In this document: positions 32,921-46,065 of the stretch, piece after piece | Layout: every line of letters begins with the position of its first letter | Position numbering within the stretch: the stretch's first letter is position 1 | NCBI GenBank assembly: GCA_036245805.1 | Contig: BTRK01000002.1 | Coordinates: 39,848,661 to 39,912,660 of the forward strand | Reading direction: 5' to 3' | Source of the DNA: Pristionchus mayeri | Lineage: Eukaryota > Nematoda > Chromadorea > Rhabditida > Neodiplogasteridae | DNA: 64,000 nt | The notes under the pieces: model-generated | Databases searched by the model: none | Seen by the model: the letters and a program-made list of their open reading frames with translations, nothing else | What the model was told of the DNA's origin: nothing | Program-made: the position numbers and the translations under genes

Positions 32921-35435
32921 GTTACGATATTTCTGTATATAGTAACAAAATTACTCACATCTGTGGTGCCATCGTAGATGTGGAGCTGCAATTAATTGTA
33001 ATTATGATATTATTTATTTAAATAATTCACAATAGGGATTCTCGAGCAAGAGTGCCGAATGTGCGAATGCAAGTAAATCATCTATATTAGTGCATTTTAC
33101 CTACCTCCACAGTGTCGTCCTTGCGCTTCTGGACGATCTTCATGAAGAAGTACTCCAATACGCCTCCGAACGATATCGAAGGCCTTCTCTGGAAAGTGGA
33201 GATTGAATTTCGGGTAACGCTCTACTCTTCTTGTGCGGCGCACAGTAGTGTATGCGTTGATTCTGATCATTTATTTCTAGCATTAATATGGAGACAAAAA
33301 AGTAGTTACATCCTTCGCTGCTCCGGATGCTCGCAGGACCGCAGCCATGGATATATCGGTGCCAATGGGGAAGGAGGAGAATTCCTAAAAAAATTGTATG
33401 TACTGTTCATTGTATCCACTCAACAACGTGAACGATTGACTCGGGAAGAAATATGTGTAACTTTTTCAACAAAACGCAGAAAAATATCAACAAATTATGC
33501 AATCTCGGCTAATCGAGTAAAATACAAAACTGACGACGAGATAGATGTGATCTTTCTTCTCTCCGAAGAGGAAGTTCTGGAATGCATTGAAGGTGGGTGG
33601 AGCCAGATTGGAGTTGGGGAGCTTCAACGCCATCTGCAATAATATTGAAGCACTTTTAAGTTACAACAAAACTTCATATTTTGAGTTCGGGAAACGATTC
33701 CACAGTCTCTTCATTCCATGCACTGTCTCGCCAATCGACAGGTCGAGAGAGTGTGTAAAACAAACGTGGTATTGGTTCTCGAACTGTTCATGATTCAAAG
33801 AAGATGCGGGAATGCCCCGTGAGAGAATATTTGCTACCAAAATAATTTTTTTTTAAATATCGTTACCTCCGCATTGTCATGATCAACGTGGTTGGACAGG
33901 TAAATGCTTCGAACATTACCGAGGGATTTCTTGAATACGTGTACACCGGCCCAGAAGCCTGACAAAATAATAATATTTTTTATATTAAGAAACACAAAGG
34001 ACCTTGGAAGAATACGTTCAATCGATTGTTGTCGAGCTGAAAATAATAGGTCATTTTAATTTGATACTTTTATTTTTGTAGCAACGTAAATACAAACAAT
34101 TTATGGTTATAAATTTCCATCATACGATATCATATTGATCAAAGAAAACACATCAATTAATTTGATCACACCTTGCTTTATTGTATGTAGTGTTTTTTTA
34201 CAATTCACCATAATGCAGCAGCTACAAATGATTCAAAAAAATATCAATTACCTTGATCACATCGACTCACCTTCTCTAAGCTGAATATACAATGTGTTTG
34301 ATGTATTTTATAGTGTAGCTACTCCCCGTGTCGTGTATAGAGTCCCAAGGACGCTCGAAAATAATTCAAAGATCACTCACCTTGATCACATCCACTCTCC
34401 ACATTCCATTCGATGGCGGCATCCCGTCGAGTGGCGTTTCTTTTTTCGTCTCGCCCTGCCATTCTCCGTTCTACAAATTCTTAATTAATTCAGTGATTTT
34501 TATATAAATTAATTGCTGTTGTTTGTGTAATTTCAAATTATCTTTTCATGTATCAACATTTGCACAGATACTTTGAAACCTGACATGCTTCATCAGATTC
34601 ACAGTTCGAAGAAAACACACCAATCTGGAGCTGCTCGTCACGGGCGTCTTCTCGTCGCGTGCGATCCGGAGATCCGCATAAACATCGTATTTATAATCCT
34701 TCTGAATTCATAATTTGAGTAACATGCTAGTAGTACAGAATTTAGCAATGCCGTAAGAAATAACTTGTCCAGTTAAAGCTGATTGTTTACCAAAATAAAC
34801 AGACTATTTTTTTTTAATTTTACCGAATACTCGTAAATGATAAATTTGCGCACCGAATCCACAGCCACGTTCGGCAGGTCATACATGCTGATGTGGACTC
34901 TGAACGATTCCAATAGTGATGGTATATCATGTTCTTATCGTTTCACACGATAATGCTGATATAGCAAAACTGAATTTCACCAATTTCTCCTTATAATCAC
35001 CAAAACTCGGTGATTTCCATTCAATCACGGATAAGGCGCACTAATTATGGGACGTAAATATTAAAAAAAAATTTTAAAAAAAACAAAAAAAATGATAATT
35101 CGAGAAATCGTACGCTTCGCCCTTGCCGTCGTTTCCTGTATGCTTGAAGTAGAAGGTGAGGACCGTGCCTGTAGACAATAAGGGTTATTAGAATCAGATC
35201 ACGATGAGACCAGCATGAAAGCATTTGTAAATCGTGTTGTACATTGTCTTCAAAATATTCCGTATTCATCGATGACGTAATGAGATGTCGACGAAGAGGA
35301 GGACTGGAAAAGCTCACCGTCTTGCAGTCCAGAAGGCACGTTGAAAGTGCTCACAGCAACAGGCTTGGCCTCTGCTCCGTCCACATTGGCTGTTTTTGCC
35401 AGTACGGCAGCTACACCGAGAAGGAATGATCGCAT
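29546..35435 (-). CDS. Secreted protein of unknown family, about 352 aa (left copy)
   Basis: Mirror image of the gene at 43,520-49,410, with the same 13-exon structure: first exon about 35,435-35,318, long exon about 30,060-29,904, last exon ending near 29,546. The N-terminus MRSFLLGVAAVLAKTANVDG is a signal peptide, so the protein is probably secreted. A C-terminal stretch (VELHIYDGTTD ... IRVLYKGS) recalls CUB-type beta-sandwich domains, and the middle (WQGETKK ... VFFQGFWAGVHVF) recalls a lectin-like beta-sandwich, but I cannot assign a family. The intron before the long exon holds a hAT element. It lies head to tail with the mucin-like gene at 39,471. Confidence 0.65.
30462..30543. repeat. 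Small hairpin element, interrupted family member
   Basis: GAGGCC...AATTCGAAAAAGTTGG is mirrored by CCAACTTTTTCGAAT...GGCCTC around CCCC. It belongs to a larger repeat (GCGACTGGTGAGAGC ... TTCACAAC) whose uninterrupted copy lies at about 32,360-32,450. The hAT element at 30,551 is inserted next to it. The mirror copy is at about 48,413-48,494. Confidence 0.55.
30551..32237. mobile_element. Non-autonomous hAT element with 8-bp TSD (left copy)
   Basis: The termini TAGGGTTGTCAAAATGAAG and its exact inverse complement bound 1,687 bp. The direct repeat TTCACAAC (30,543-30,550 and 32,238-32,245) is a perfect 8-bp target duplication, the hAT hallmark, and the TIR start resembles the hAT consensus. 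Several sub-terminal inverted CTCTTCAATGAAGAG motifs are present. Open frames inside are short, with no transposase dimerisation domain that I recognise, so it probably depends on a relative. Confidence 0.85.
32590..32830. repeat. Tandem diverged repeats
   Basis: Blocks of the type GTGCTACGATGATTTT...GCGAATTAGAGCG...CAAACTA-AAACTACAAAG recur about three times in direct orientation, including GGTCACCAACGGTCAAGGTC twice. The mirror set is at about 46,125-46,370. Confidence 0.6.
32890..32919. repeat. (CAGA)n microsatellite
   Basis: About seven perfect CAGA units; mirrored as CTGT units at about 46,036-46,066 in the other arm. Confidence 0.85.
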
Positions 35436-35689
35436 CTGGGAATTAGACATTTGAAGTTGTAGGATACATTTGAATTAGACATTCAAATTACACATACATC
35501 TATGAAATATATAGTACGATAATCAGATTATCTCCCTTCGAGCGCCTGAAAATTGCGAAAAAAGAACCACATGATTACGATAGCATTGAAGAGGAATTGA
35601 AGCTATTGAGACTGTAAATGATATTACCACGAGTGAATCTTCGGAGTTTATTGCATAATATATGCATACATCGAGTATACAAATGGGGA

Positions 35690-36110
35690 GAAGGGAGGGG
35701 GAGGGGCGGACAAAACGTAAACTCAGCTTATCTCGAATGGGAGTCGGTTAAAAAACTCGATTCTGCAGTACAACTGCCAACTACTATAGCCATTTCCTAG
35801 TGTCAAATGTCAATTTTTTTTGTTTTAAATTTCCTACGTTTTGGGCCTCATATTTTCCCAAAACATCTTACTTGATCTCACGATGAGTATTACGAAACCT
35901 ACAGTGTTCCTGATTCTTCTGAAGCACTTTAAAAGTGATTTGGAAAATATCGGAAAATGTGTGGCACAATAAACTAAAGTTAAACCTGATATAACACACT
36001 GAGAACGATAGATAACATGTGTAATATCGATTAGGTAACCCAGTTTTGTAACCGACTCCCAAGCGATATATGATCCGTTTACATTTTGTCCGTTTACGTT
36101 CCCCTGCCCA
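35690..36110. repeat. Diverged inverted repeat, about 420 bp
   Basis: GGACAAAACGTAAACTCAGC...GGGAGTCGGTTA at the left is mirrored by TAACCGACTCCC...TTTACATTTTGTCC at the right with a spacer of about 300 bp. The counterpart in arm A' is at about 42,845-43,265. Confidence 0.55.
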
Positions 36111-36249
36111 CCGGTGAAATGCTACTGAATTTATGTTTGAGTATTCCAAAGGTCGTTATTTTGTACGAATGAACGTAAAATCCGACTTAATGACGTGCAC
36201 CACAAATGCTAAGACTATTGGATAGAGTAACCATTAACCAATCACATAC

Positions 36250-36280
36250 AGTACCGGACAAAAGTGTTGCAACAAAATGG
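36250..36280. mobile_element. Solo Tc1/mariner-like terminus
   Basis: TACAGTACCGGACAAAAGT resembles the outer end of Tc1-type inverted repeats, which begin CAGT next to a TA target. No inverted partner is found in this arm, so it is probably a remnant. The mirror copy is near 42,680-42,710. Confidence 0.4.
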
Positions 36281-36299
36281 AAATTGAGATAACTTTATT

Positions 36300-38374
36300 C
36301 TAAGATGATATATAGACTAGTGGTTTGGAGTGATCGAAAGGCGAGAATAGAGCCAAGTGACACGTGTTGATATACAAACGGAAATATATATTGCATATGG
36401 AATCTGCCAAGTTGATTTCGGAAAAGTGACCTTAATTTCATAAATATTTTTTTCTGACATACCATACAACCTGCGGTGAAAGTACAACCGCTGGCGCATA
36501 TAACGCGCTGCTTAACTCTGTTGGACGCATTTCGCAATCTCGGGGTACATCTGTTTTTCGGCACCCTTAAAATTTCATAAAATGATCATATCTTCCGCCA
36601 TAGACCAGCCAATAGTTCCAGATTTGGCGGGAAATGTACAATGGCAGTGGCCAAGTTATGTAGCAAATTTGGAACTGATCGGTAGCTTCATTCAAAATTT
36701 CGAAATATTTCTGACCGCATTTTCACGCATAGCCCAATTTGCCGATGCGTGTAGCTACTAGTCTGGTTTCTTGTCAAGTTGTAAGAAAAGTGTTTACAAC
36801 AAAGTGTGCAAAGTAGAGAAGTTACAGTTTTCGTTTGGCCGATTTTACAGTTCATGAACTGAGGGACAGGACCCCTATATGTCCCCCAAAACCAGACAGG
36901 GCCATAACAACTGCATACGCAGTATCGGACACAAGTTTATCATCAACATGGTGCAAAGTACCTTGACAGATCAGAGACGGATGAGACTGTTAACCATCCC
37001 CCTGGCAGTCCTTCTCTCCCTCTCACGGTTAACCGTCTCTTGGCGGGTCATCCGGGAGAGAGGAGAGGGAGGGGAAAAGGAGAGGAGAGGAGAGGAGATG
37101 AGCCATTTTGAAGGCGACAGAACGCACAGAATTAAAGGGGAAAGAGACAAATTATACATTTTTGAGGTTATAATATTAGAAATTATGCCTCTATGAATTA
37201 TAAAAAAACCAACTAAACCAACAAAAACCTATAACATGAACATTTTAGAAGCAAAACATCTCTATGATTTGACCTTTTTTTCAATTCTCATCAACAATAT
37301 TTCGTTGATATCTATTTTTTGCCAATATTTATTTGAATTGTCGGCATCCTTTGTGAGGAAAGCCGCCATTGTAAATTGTAGCTTGTAATTGAGTTTATGA
37401 TATCACGTTCAGAAGCCGCCGTCTTTGATACCCCTCGTTTACAATTATTAACAGGTCTGCTCGACAAACAACGTCTCCGCAACAACATGTCTGCAGGGAC
37501 CATGGAATCGTGCCTTCTTCTCCGATAGAACTACATCGGAGACAGAGCTCACGAACTATCATACCAGCCTCCCCCTGTCCTTGTCCCCATCTCAGAATTC
37601 ACTGAAATTGACTCCTCTACTCCCCATGTTGAGCAGACTTGTGGATATGATTCCGATGAGAGTGATATTGAGGAGATAGCATCTGATGATGAAGAAGACG
37701 AATTATAATTGTATAATCTCATATTTATTTATTGTTATTGTGTGGAGAGTGAGGTTGTAAACCCTCTCCTCACGGATGGCCCGTGCGAGAGAGTAAACAA
37801 GGCGGATATCTTTGATCCATTTTCGCCACCCTATTGGAGACGTAACACGTCTTTCTAATTTTGTTTGCATTTACCGCATCTCTGTATTATTTTTAATTGA
37901 TGCTGTTGTTGTGGCTATTTTTTGTTGTTTTTGTTGTTGTTGTTTTTATTGATGTTGTTTTTAAATGCACAATAGATAGCGAGAGGTCTCACAACACGTG
38001 TCCCTCTCATTTTCGACCGAGATACTAGTAATGAAGCCAAAACAAAAACAGTTATCTGCTGTGTTGATGACATGCAATATCATCATCGTGATTTGTGCAT
38101 TATTAAATTGAGGACAGAAGATATAGCTCGAAGAATTGAAATTGGAGAGTGAATGTCTAATCGAAAGGCCGAACTCTGTTATCTAAGTCATCTCCCTCCC
38201 CAATTGTCGGATGTTTCATCATCATGTTTAGATCGATCACACATTCAGAATCACGAATCCTTTACTCGATACGAGTCGTGTTAATGTTGGGGAACTCTTT
38301 TAAATCAGAGTTACGGTAGGTCATAATGGGATGTACACGATAGGGTCGGGGGGGGGGGGGGGGGTGGGTGGGGT
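36300..38374. other. Intergenic part of arm A, no supported gene
   Basis: Includes a purine-rich tract (37,050-37,100), an acidic open stretch near 37,610-37,708 ending DDEEDEL that may be a transposon relic, a (TTG)n-like run near 37,900-37,960 and a poly-G tract at 38,347-38,364. The same content is mirrored at 40,572-42,660. Confidence 0.4.
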
Positions 38375-39471
38375 TCAGATGATTGCTGCCAGAATGGATA
38401 GAACAACAACGAATGAAATCATCGAAGTAGCGCTGGTAGTCTGGGAGTCGGCCCTGCAAGGTTTCGGTAAGTACGATGTGTTATCAGCGCATTCAACAGA
38501 ATCCGGTAATCCTACACTACTTACTTAGTGGTGCTGGGGATCTGGGTAGTAGTGGAGTTGGCGGGGTTGGGGAAAACGGACATCTTGGTGCTCTCGACAG
38601 TCTTCATGGTTGACTGAAATGGACACGTGAGTTTTGCTCCTGGATGGCGACTCTTGTACCAGGATAAAAAGTAAACAGAGGGTATGCTAACTGGGAGCGA
38701 TACATTACCTGGGTGGTAGCAGCCTGCGTGGTAGCAGCCTGGGTGGTAGCAGCCTGGGTGGTAGCGGCCTGGGTGGTAGCAGTCTCGGTGGTAGCAGCCT
38801 GGGTTGCAGCGGCCTGGGTGGTACCGGGCGGGTTGGTAACGTTGTTGTTGGCCCCAGCAACTGCGGACTCCCTGGAACAATGAGAACATAATATTAGGTG
38901 AAGATTGGGTCGACATCATACCAAACCATTACCACAGTGGAGCAAGTTCAGCCGTATCATCGACGGAGATGGTCGTTGCCTCATCCTCGTCTCTTAAGAG
39001 GATAATTACGGTACCAGAAGCACGAGGATGACGAGGATGGTGCCGGGTACGGTAACTCACTTCTTGTCTCCATCAGCAACTACAGTGGTTACGCCATCGT
39101 CGTCGGCATCGTTCTTGCCTGGATCAGTGCTGTTGGCCGTGCCGTCTTCTTTCTCATCTGCGTTCGCCTCGGCGGCCACATTGGTGGAATTCTGGAACAC
39201 GGTAGTTTGCATACTGTAGGGTACCACTTGTGGGACCAAGATACAGTACCGTGAGAGGGGCACGTGCCGGGATCTCGACGGTGAACGCAGCAATGGTTTG
39301 GTTCAGGGCGGGTGCAGAGATATTGGAGAAAGACTGAAAGAGAGAGGGGGTACGGTAGATCTAGGGTACGGTAGTCAGGATTCGGTAGGTGAAAGCTATT
39401 ATACTCACCGTCACGCTGAGATCGACGGCGAAAGAGGCCAGAAGGGCGAGGAGGGACACGAGGTTGGGCAT
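38375..39471 (-). CDS. Mucin-like, probably GPI-anchored surface protein, 202 aa
   Basis: Six minus-strand exons: 39,471-39,409, 39,333-39,250, 39,191-39,061, 38,871-38,709, 38,613-38,525 and 38,453-38,375; all phases agree (609 nt). Exon 1 is a signal peptide (LVSLLALLASFAVD). Exon 3 is acidic with NST sites. Exon 4 holds seven pentapeptides of the AATTQ type, likely O-glycosylated. The last exon ends in a hydrophobic stretch (ISFVVVLSILAAII) directly at the stop, with small residues before it, as in GPI-anchor signals or a minimal membrane anchor. Promoter and exons 1-2 lie in the single-copy spacer of the palindrome, so this is the only complete copy. Short introns carry repeated TACCGTA motifs. 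Confidence 0.75.
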
Positions 39472-39817
39472 TCTTGGAGGGGGGAAGGGACAACTGCCTT
39501 CTGATTAGGAAACGAAAGGGAATGAGGGGGGGGGAGAGAGACGAGGAGGATCATTTTATACGCACGACTGATATCAGTTCTTGCAAATGAATGAGTGAGA
39601 GAGTGGAGAGGAAGAGAAGGAACGGTAATTGGATTAGAGGGCCTATTGTTCCGGATAGATGTTCGTTTAGTAAACATGTTTATGTGAGTTTAGTAAACAT
39701 GTTTATGTGAAAGATGTTTACTCGAATCTGCCGAATTTCGTGCTATATGGGGTGAGGTGAGCGAGGAAAATGTGATTTGGAGAAAAAAGGTATACCATTA
39801 TTATATACTCACTCATT
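39144..39817. other. Single-copy spacer s1 of palindrome A
   Basis: These 674 bp are not duplicated. The spacer contains exon 1, exon 2, the start of exon 3 and the promoter region of the mucin-like gene (39,144-39,700), then AT-rich sequence with a short direct repeat (TTTAGTAAACATGTTTATGT twice at 39,667-39,710). Confidence 0.85.
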
Positions 39818-40571
39818 GGCACGGCCAACAGCACTGATCCAGGCAAGAACGATGCCGACGACGATGGCGTAACCACTGTAGTTGCTGATGGAGACAAGAA
39901 GTGAGTTACCGTACCCGGCACCATCCTCGTCATCCTCGTGCTTCTGGTACCGTAGTTATCCTCTTAAGAGACGAGGATGAGGCAACGACCATCTCCGTCG
40001 ATGATACGGCTGAACTAGCTCCACTGTGGTAATGGTTTGGTATGATGTCGACCCAATCTTCACCTAATATTATGTTCTCATTGTTCCAGGGAGTCCGCAG
40101 TTGCTGGGGCCAACAACAACGTTACCAACCCGCCCGGTACCACCCAGGCCGCTGCAACCCAGGCTGCTACCACCCAGGCTGCTACCACGCAGGCTGCTAC
40201 CACCCAGGCTGCTACCACGCAGGCTGCTACCACCCAGGTAATGTATCGCTCCCAGTTAGCATACCCTCTGTTTACTTTTTATCCTGGTACAAGAGTCGCC
40301 ATCCAGGAGCAAAACTCACGTGTCCATTTCAGTCAACCATGAAGACTGTCGAGAGCACCAAGATGTCCGTTTTCCCCAACCCCGCCAACTCCACTACTAC
40401 CCAGATCCCCAGCACCACTAAGTAAGTAGTGTAGGATTACCGGATTCTGTTGAATGCGCTGATAACACATCGTACTTACCGAAACCTTGCAGGGCCGACT
40501 CCCAGACTACCAGCGCTACTTCGATGATTTCATTCGTTGTTGTTCTATCCATTCTGGCAGCAATCATCTGA
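39818..40571 (+). pseudogene. Mucin-like protein, right copy, 5'-truncated
   Basis: Exon 3 starts inside its coding part at 39,818 because the palindrome arm begins there; exons 40,090-40,237, 40,333-40,421 and 40,493-40,571 follow. Promoter, signal peptide exon and exon 2 are missing. The repeat exon has six pentapeptides instead of seven (15 bp shorter than the left copy) and its units are more uniform. The C-terminal hydrophobic anchor is intact. Without a new promoter it should be silent. Confidence 0.75.
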
Positions 40572-43519
40572 ACCCCACCCACCCCCCCCCCCCCCGACCC
40601 TATCGTGTACATCCCATTATGACCTACCGTAACTCTGATTTAAAAGAGTTCCCCAACATTAACACGACTCGTATCGAGTAAAGGATTCGTGATTCTGAAT
40701 GTGTGATCGATCTAAACATGATGATGAAACATCCGACAATTGGGGAGGGAGATGACTTAGATAACAGAGTTCGGCCTTTCGATTAGACATTCACTCTCCA
40801 ATTTCAATTCTTCGAGCTATATCTTCTGTCCTCAATTTAATAATGCACAAATCACGATGATGATATTGCATGTCATCAACACAGCAGATAACTGTTTTTG
40901 TTTTGGCTTCATTACTAGTATCTCGGTCGAAAATGAGAGGGACACGTGTTGTGAGACCTCTCGCTATCTATTGTGCATTTAAAAACAACATCAATAAAAA
41001 CAACAACAACAAAAACAACAAAAAATAGCCACAACAACAGCATCAATTAAAAATAATACAGAGATGCGGTAAATGCAAACAAAATTAGAAAGACGTGTTA
41101 CGTCTCCAAGAGGGTGGCGAAAATGGATCAAAGATATCCGCCTTGTTTACTCTCTCGCACGGGCCATCCGTGAGGAGAGGGTTTACAACCTCACTCTCCA
41201 CACAATAACAATAAATAAATATGAGATTATACAATTATAATTCGTCTTCTTCATCATCAGATGCTATCTCCTCAATATCACTCTCATCGGAATCATATCC
41301 ACAAGTCTGCTCAACATGGGGAGTAGAGGAGTCAATTTCAGTGAATTCTGAGATGGGGACAAGGACAGGGGGAGGCTGGTATGATAGTTCGTGAGCTCTG
41401 TCTCCGATGTAGTTCTATCGGAGAAGAAGGCACGATTCCATGGTCCCTGCAGACATGTTGTTGCGGAGACGTTGTTTGTCGAGCAGACCTGTTAATAATT
41501 GTAAACGAGGGGTATCAAAGACGGCGGCTTCTGAACGTGATATCATAAACTCAATTACAAGCTACAATTTACAATGGCGGCTTTCCTCACAAAGGATGCC
41601 GACAATTCAAATAAATATTGGCAAAAAATAGATATCAACGAAATATTGTTGATGAGAATTGAAAAAAAGGTCAAATCATAGAGATGTTTTGCTTCTAAAA
41701 TGTTCATGTTATAGGTTTTTGAAGCATTTTTTGTTGGTTTAGTTGGTTTTTTATAATTCATAGAGGCATAATTTCTAATATTATAACCTCAAAAATGTAT
41801 AATTTGTCTCTTTCCCCTTTAATTCTGTGCGTTCTGTCGCCTTCAAAATGGCTCATCTCCTCTCCTCTCCTCTCCTTTTCCCCTCCCTCTCCTCTCTCCC
41901 GGATGACCCGCCAAGAGACGGTTAACCGTGAGAGGGAGAGAAGGACTGCCAGGGGGGATGGTTAACAGTCTCATCCGTCTCTGATCTGTCAAGGTACTTT
42001 GCACCATGTTGATGATAAACTTGTGTCCGATACTGCGTATGCAGTTGTTATGGCCCTGTCTGGTTTTGGGGGACATATAGGGGTCCTGTCCCTCAGTTCA
42101 TGAACTGTAAAATCGGCCAAACGAAAACTGTAACTTCTCTACTTTGCACACTTTGTTGTAAACACTTTTCTTACAACTTGACAAGAAACCAGACTAGTAG
42201 CTACACGCATCGGCAAATTGGGCTATGCGTGAAAATGCGGTCAGAAATATTTCGAAATTTTGAATGAAGCTACCGATCAGTTCCAAATTTGCTACATAAC
42301 TTGGCCACTGCCATTGTACATTTCCCGCCAAATCTGGAACTATTGGCTGGTCTATGGCGGAAGATATGATCATTTTATGAAATTTTAAGGGTGCCGAAAA
42401 ACAGATGTACCCCGAGATTGCGAAATGCGTCCAACAGAGTTAAGCAGCGCGTTATATGCGCCAGCGGTTGTACTTTCACCGCAGGTTGTATGGTATGTCA
42501 GAAAAAAATATTTATGAAATTAAGGTCACTTTTCCGAAATCAACTTGGCAGATTCCATATGCAATATATATTTCCGTTTGTATATCAACACGTGTCACTT
42601 GGCTCTATTCTCGCCTTTCGATCACTCCAAACCACTAGTCTATATATCATCTTAGAATAAAGTTATCTCAATTTCCATTTTGTTGCAACACTTTTGTCCG
42701 GTACTGTATGTGATTGGTTAATGGTTACTCTATCCAATAGTCTTAGCATTTGTGGTGCACGTCATTAAGTCGGATTTTACGTTCATTCGTACAAAATAAC
42801 GACCTTTGGAATACTCAAACATAAATTCAGTAGCATTTCACCGGTGGGCAGGGGAACGTAAACGGACAAAATGTAAACGGATCATATATCGCTTGGGAGT
42901 CGGTTACAAAACTGGGTTACCTAATCGATATTACACATGTTATCTATCGTTCTCAGTGTGTTATATCAGGTTTAACTTTAGTTTATTGTGCCACACATTT
43001 TCCGATATTTTCCAAATCACTTTTAAAGTGCTTCAGAAGAATCAGGAACACTGTAGGTTTCGTAATACTCATCGTGAGATCAAGTAAGATGTTTTGGGAA
43101 AATATGAGGCCCAAAACGTAGGAAATTTAAAACAAAAAAAATTGACATTTGACACTAGGAAATGGCTATAGTAGTTGGCAGTTGTACTGCAGAATCGAGT
43201 TTTTTAACCGACTCCCATTCGAGATAAGCTGAGTTTACGTTTTGTCCGCCCCTCCCCCTCCCTTCTCCCCATTTGTATACTCGATGTATGCATATATTAT
43301 GCAATAAACTCCGAAGATTCACTCGTGGTAATATCATTTACAGTCTCAATAGCTTCAATTCCTCTTCAATGCTATCGTAATCATGTGGTTCTTTTTTCGC
43401 AATTTTCAGGCGCTCGAAGGGAGATAATCTGATTATCGTACTATATATTTCATAGATGTATGTGTAATTTGAATGTCTAATTCAAATGTATCCTACAACT
43501 TCAAATGTCTAATTCCCAG

Positions 43520-46034
43520 ATGCGATCATTCCTTCTCGGTGTAGCTGCCGTACTGGCAAAAACAGCCAATGTGGACGGAGCAGAGGCCAAGCCTGTTGCT
43601 GTGAGCACTTTCAACGTGCCTTCTGGACTGCAAGACGGTGAGCTTTTCCAGTCCTCCTCTTCGTCGACATCTCATTACGTCATCGATGAATACGGAATAT
43701 TTTGAAGACAATGTACAACACGATTTACAAATGCTTTCATGCTGGTCTCATCGTGATCTGATTCTAATAACCCTTATTGTCTACAGGCACGGTCCTCACC
43801 TTCTACTTCAAGCATACAGGAAACGACGGCAAGGGCGAAGCGTACGATTTCTCGAATTATCATTTTTTTTGTTTTTTTTAAAATTTTTTTTTAATATTTA
43901 CGTCCCATAATTAGTGCGCCTTATCCGTGATTGAATGGAAATCACCGAGTTTTGGTGATTATAAGGAGAAATTGGTGAAATTCAGTTTTGCTATATCAGC
44001 ATTATCGTGTGAAACGATAAGAACATGATATACCATCACTATTGGAATCGTTCAGAGTCCACATCAGCATGTATGACCTGCCGAACGTGGCTGTGGATTC
44101 GGTGCGCAAATTTATCATTTACGAGTATTCGGTAAAATTAAAAAAAAATAGTCTGTTTATTTTGGTAAACAATCAGCTTTAACTGGACAAGTTATTTCTT
44201 ACGGCATTGCTAAATTCTGTACTACTAGCATGTTACTCAAATTATGAATTCAGAAGGATTATAAATACGATGTTTATGCGGATCTCCGGATCGCACGCGA
44301 CGAGAAGACGCCCGTGACGAGCAGCTCCAGATTGGTGTGTTTTCTTCGAACTGTGAATCTGATGAAGCATGTCAGGTTTCAAAGTATCTGTGCAAATGTT
44401 GATACATGAAAAGATAATTTGAAATTACACAAACAACAGCAATTAATTTATATAAAAATCACTGAATTAATTAAGAATTTGTAGAACGGAGAATGGCAGG
44501 GCGAGACGAAAAAAGAAACGCCACTCGACGGGATGCCGCCATCGAATGGAATGTGGAGAGTGGATGTGATCAAGGTGAGTGATCTTTGAATTATTTTCGA
44601 GCGTCCTTGGGACTCTATACACGACACGGGGAGTAGCTACACTATAAAATACATCAAACACATTGTATATTTAGCTTAGAGAAGGTGAGTCGATGTGATC
44701 AAGGTAATTGATATTTTTTTGAATCATTTGTAGCTGCTGCATTATGGTGAATTGTAAAAAAACACTACATACAATAAAGCAAGGTGTGATCAAATTAATT
44801 GATGTGTTTTCTTTGATCAATATGATATCGTATGATGGAAATTTATAACCATAAATTGTTTGTATTTACGTTGCTACAAAAATAAAAGTATCAAATTAAA
44901 ATGACCTATTATTTTCAGCTCGACAACAATCGATTGAACGTATTCTTCCAAGGTCCTTTGTGTTTCTTAATATAAAAAATATTATTATTTTGTCAGGCTT
45001 CTGGGCCGGTGTACACGTATTCAAGAAATCCCTCGGTAATGTTCGAAGCATTTACCTGTCCAACCACGTTGATCATGACAATGCGGAGGTAACGATATTT
45101 AAAAAAAAATTATTTTGGTAGCAAATATTCTCTCACGGGGCATTCCCGCATCTTCTTTGAATCATGAACAGTTCGAGAACCAATACCACGTTTGTTTTAC
45201 ACACTCTCTCGACCTGTCGATTGGCGAGACAGTGCATGGAATGAAGAGACTGTGGAATCGTTTCCCGAACTCAAAATATGAAGTTTTGTTGTAACTTAAA
45301 AGTGCTTCAATATTATTGCAGATGGCGTTGAAGCTCCCCAACTCCAATCTGGCTCCACCCACCTTCAATGCATTCCAGAACTTCCTCTTCGGAGAGAAGA
45401 AAGATCACATCTATCTCGTCGTCAGTTTTGTATTTTACTCGATTAGCCGAGATTGCATAATTTGTTGATATTTTTCTGCGTTTTGTTGAAAAAGTTACAC
45501 ATATTTCTTCCCGAGTCAATCGTTCACGTTGTTGAGTGGATACAATGAACAGTACATACAATTTTTTTAGGAATTCTCCTCCTTCCCCATTGGCACCGAT
45601 ATATCCATGGCTGCGGTCCTGCGAGCATCCGGAGCAGCGAAGGATGTAACTACTTTTTTGTCTCCATATTAATGCTAGAAATAAATGATCAGAATCAACG
45701 CATACACTACTGTGCGCCGCACAAGAAGAGTAGAGCGTTACCCGAAATTCAATCTCCACTTTCCAGAGAAGGCCTTCGATATCGTTCGGAGGCGTATTGG
45801 AGTACTTCTTCATGAAGATCGTCCAGAAGCGCAAGGACGACACTGTGGAGGTAGGTAAAATGCACTAATATAGATGATTTACTTGCATTCGCACATTCGG
45901 CACTCTTGCTCGAGAATCCCTATTGTGAATTATTTAAATAAATAATATCATAATTACAATTAATTGCAGCTCCACATCTACGATGGCACCACAGATGTGA
46001 GTAATTTTGTTACTATATACAGAAATATCGTAAC

Positions 46035-46065
<31 letters not shown>

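Larger units (their letters stand above)
28806..39143. repeat. Giant inverted repeat, arm A (left), about 10.3 kb
   Basis: Every feature in this arm recurs in reverse order at 39,818-50,150; paired coordinates sum to about 78,956-78,961. The outer edge reads ATATCAACGAACCG at 28,806 against CGGTTCGTTGATAT ending at 50,150. The inner edge is at 39,143 against 39,818. The arms differ by scattered substitutions, homopolymer lengths, a 15-bp coding repeat unit and an indel of about 12 bp (near 37,225), so they are real diverged copies, not one read folded back. Confidence 0.9.

Noticed and set aside
37610..37708. Acidic frame ending DDEEDEL (and mirror near 41,240-41,345)
   Set aside because: Short, without a start or exon partner; likely a repeat relic, so not called as a gene.
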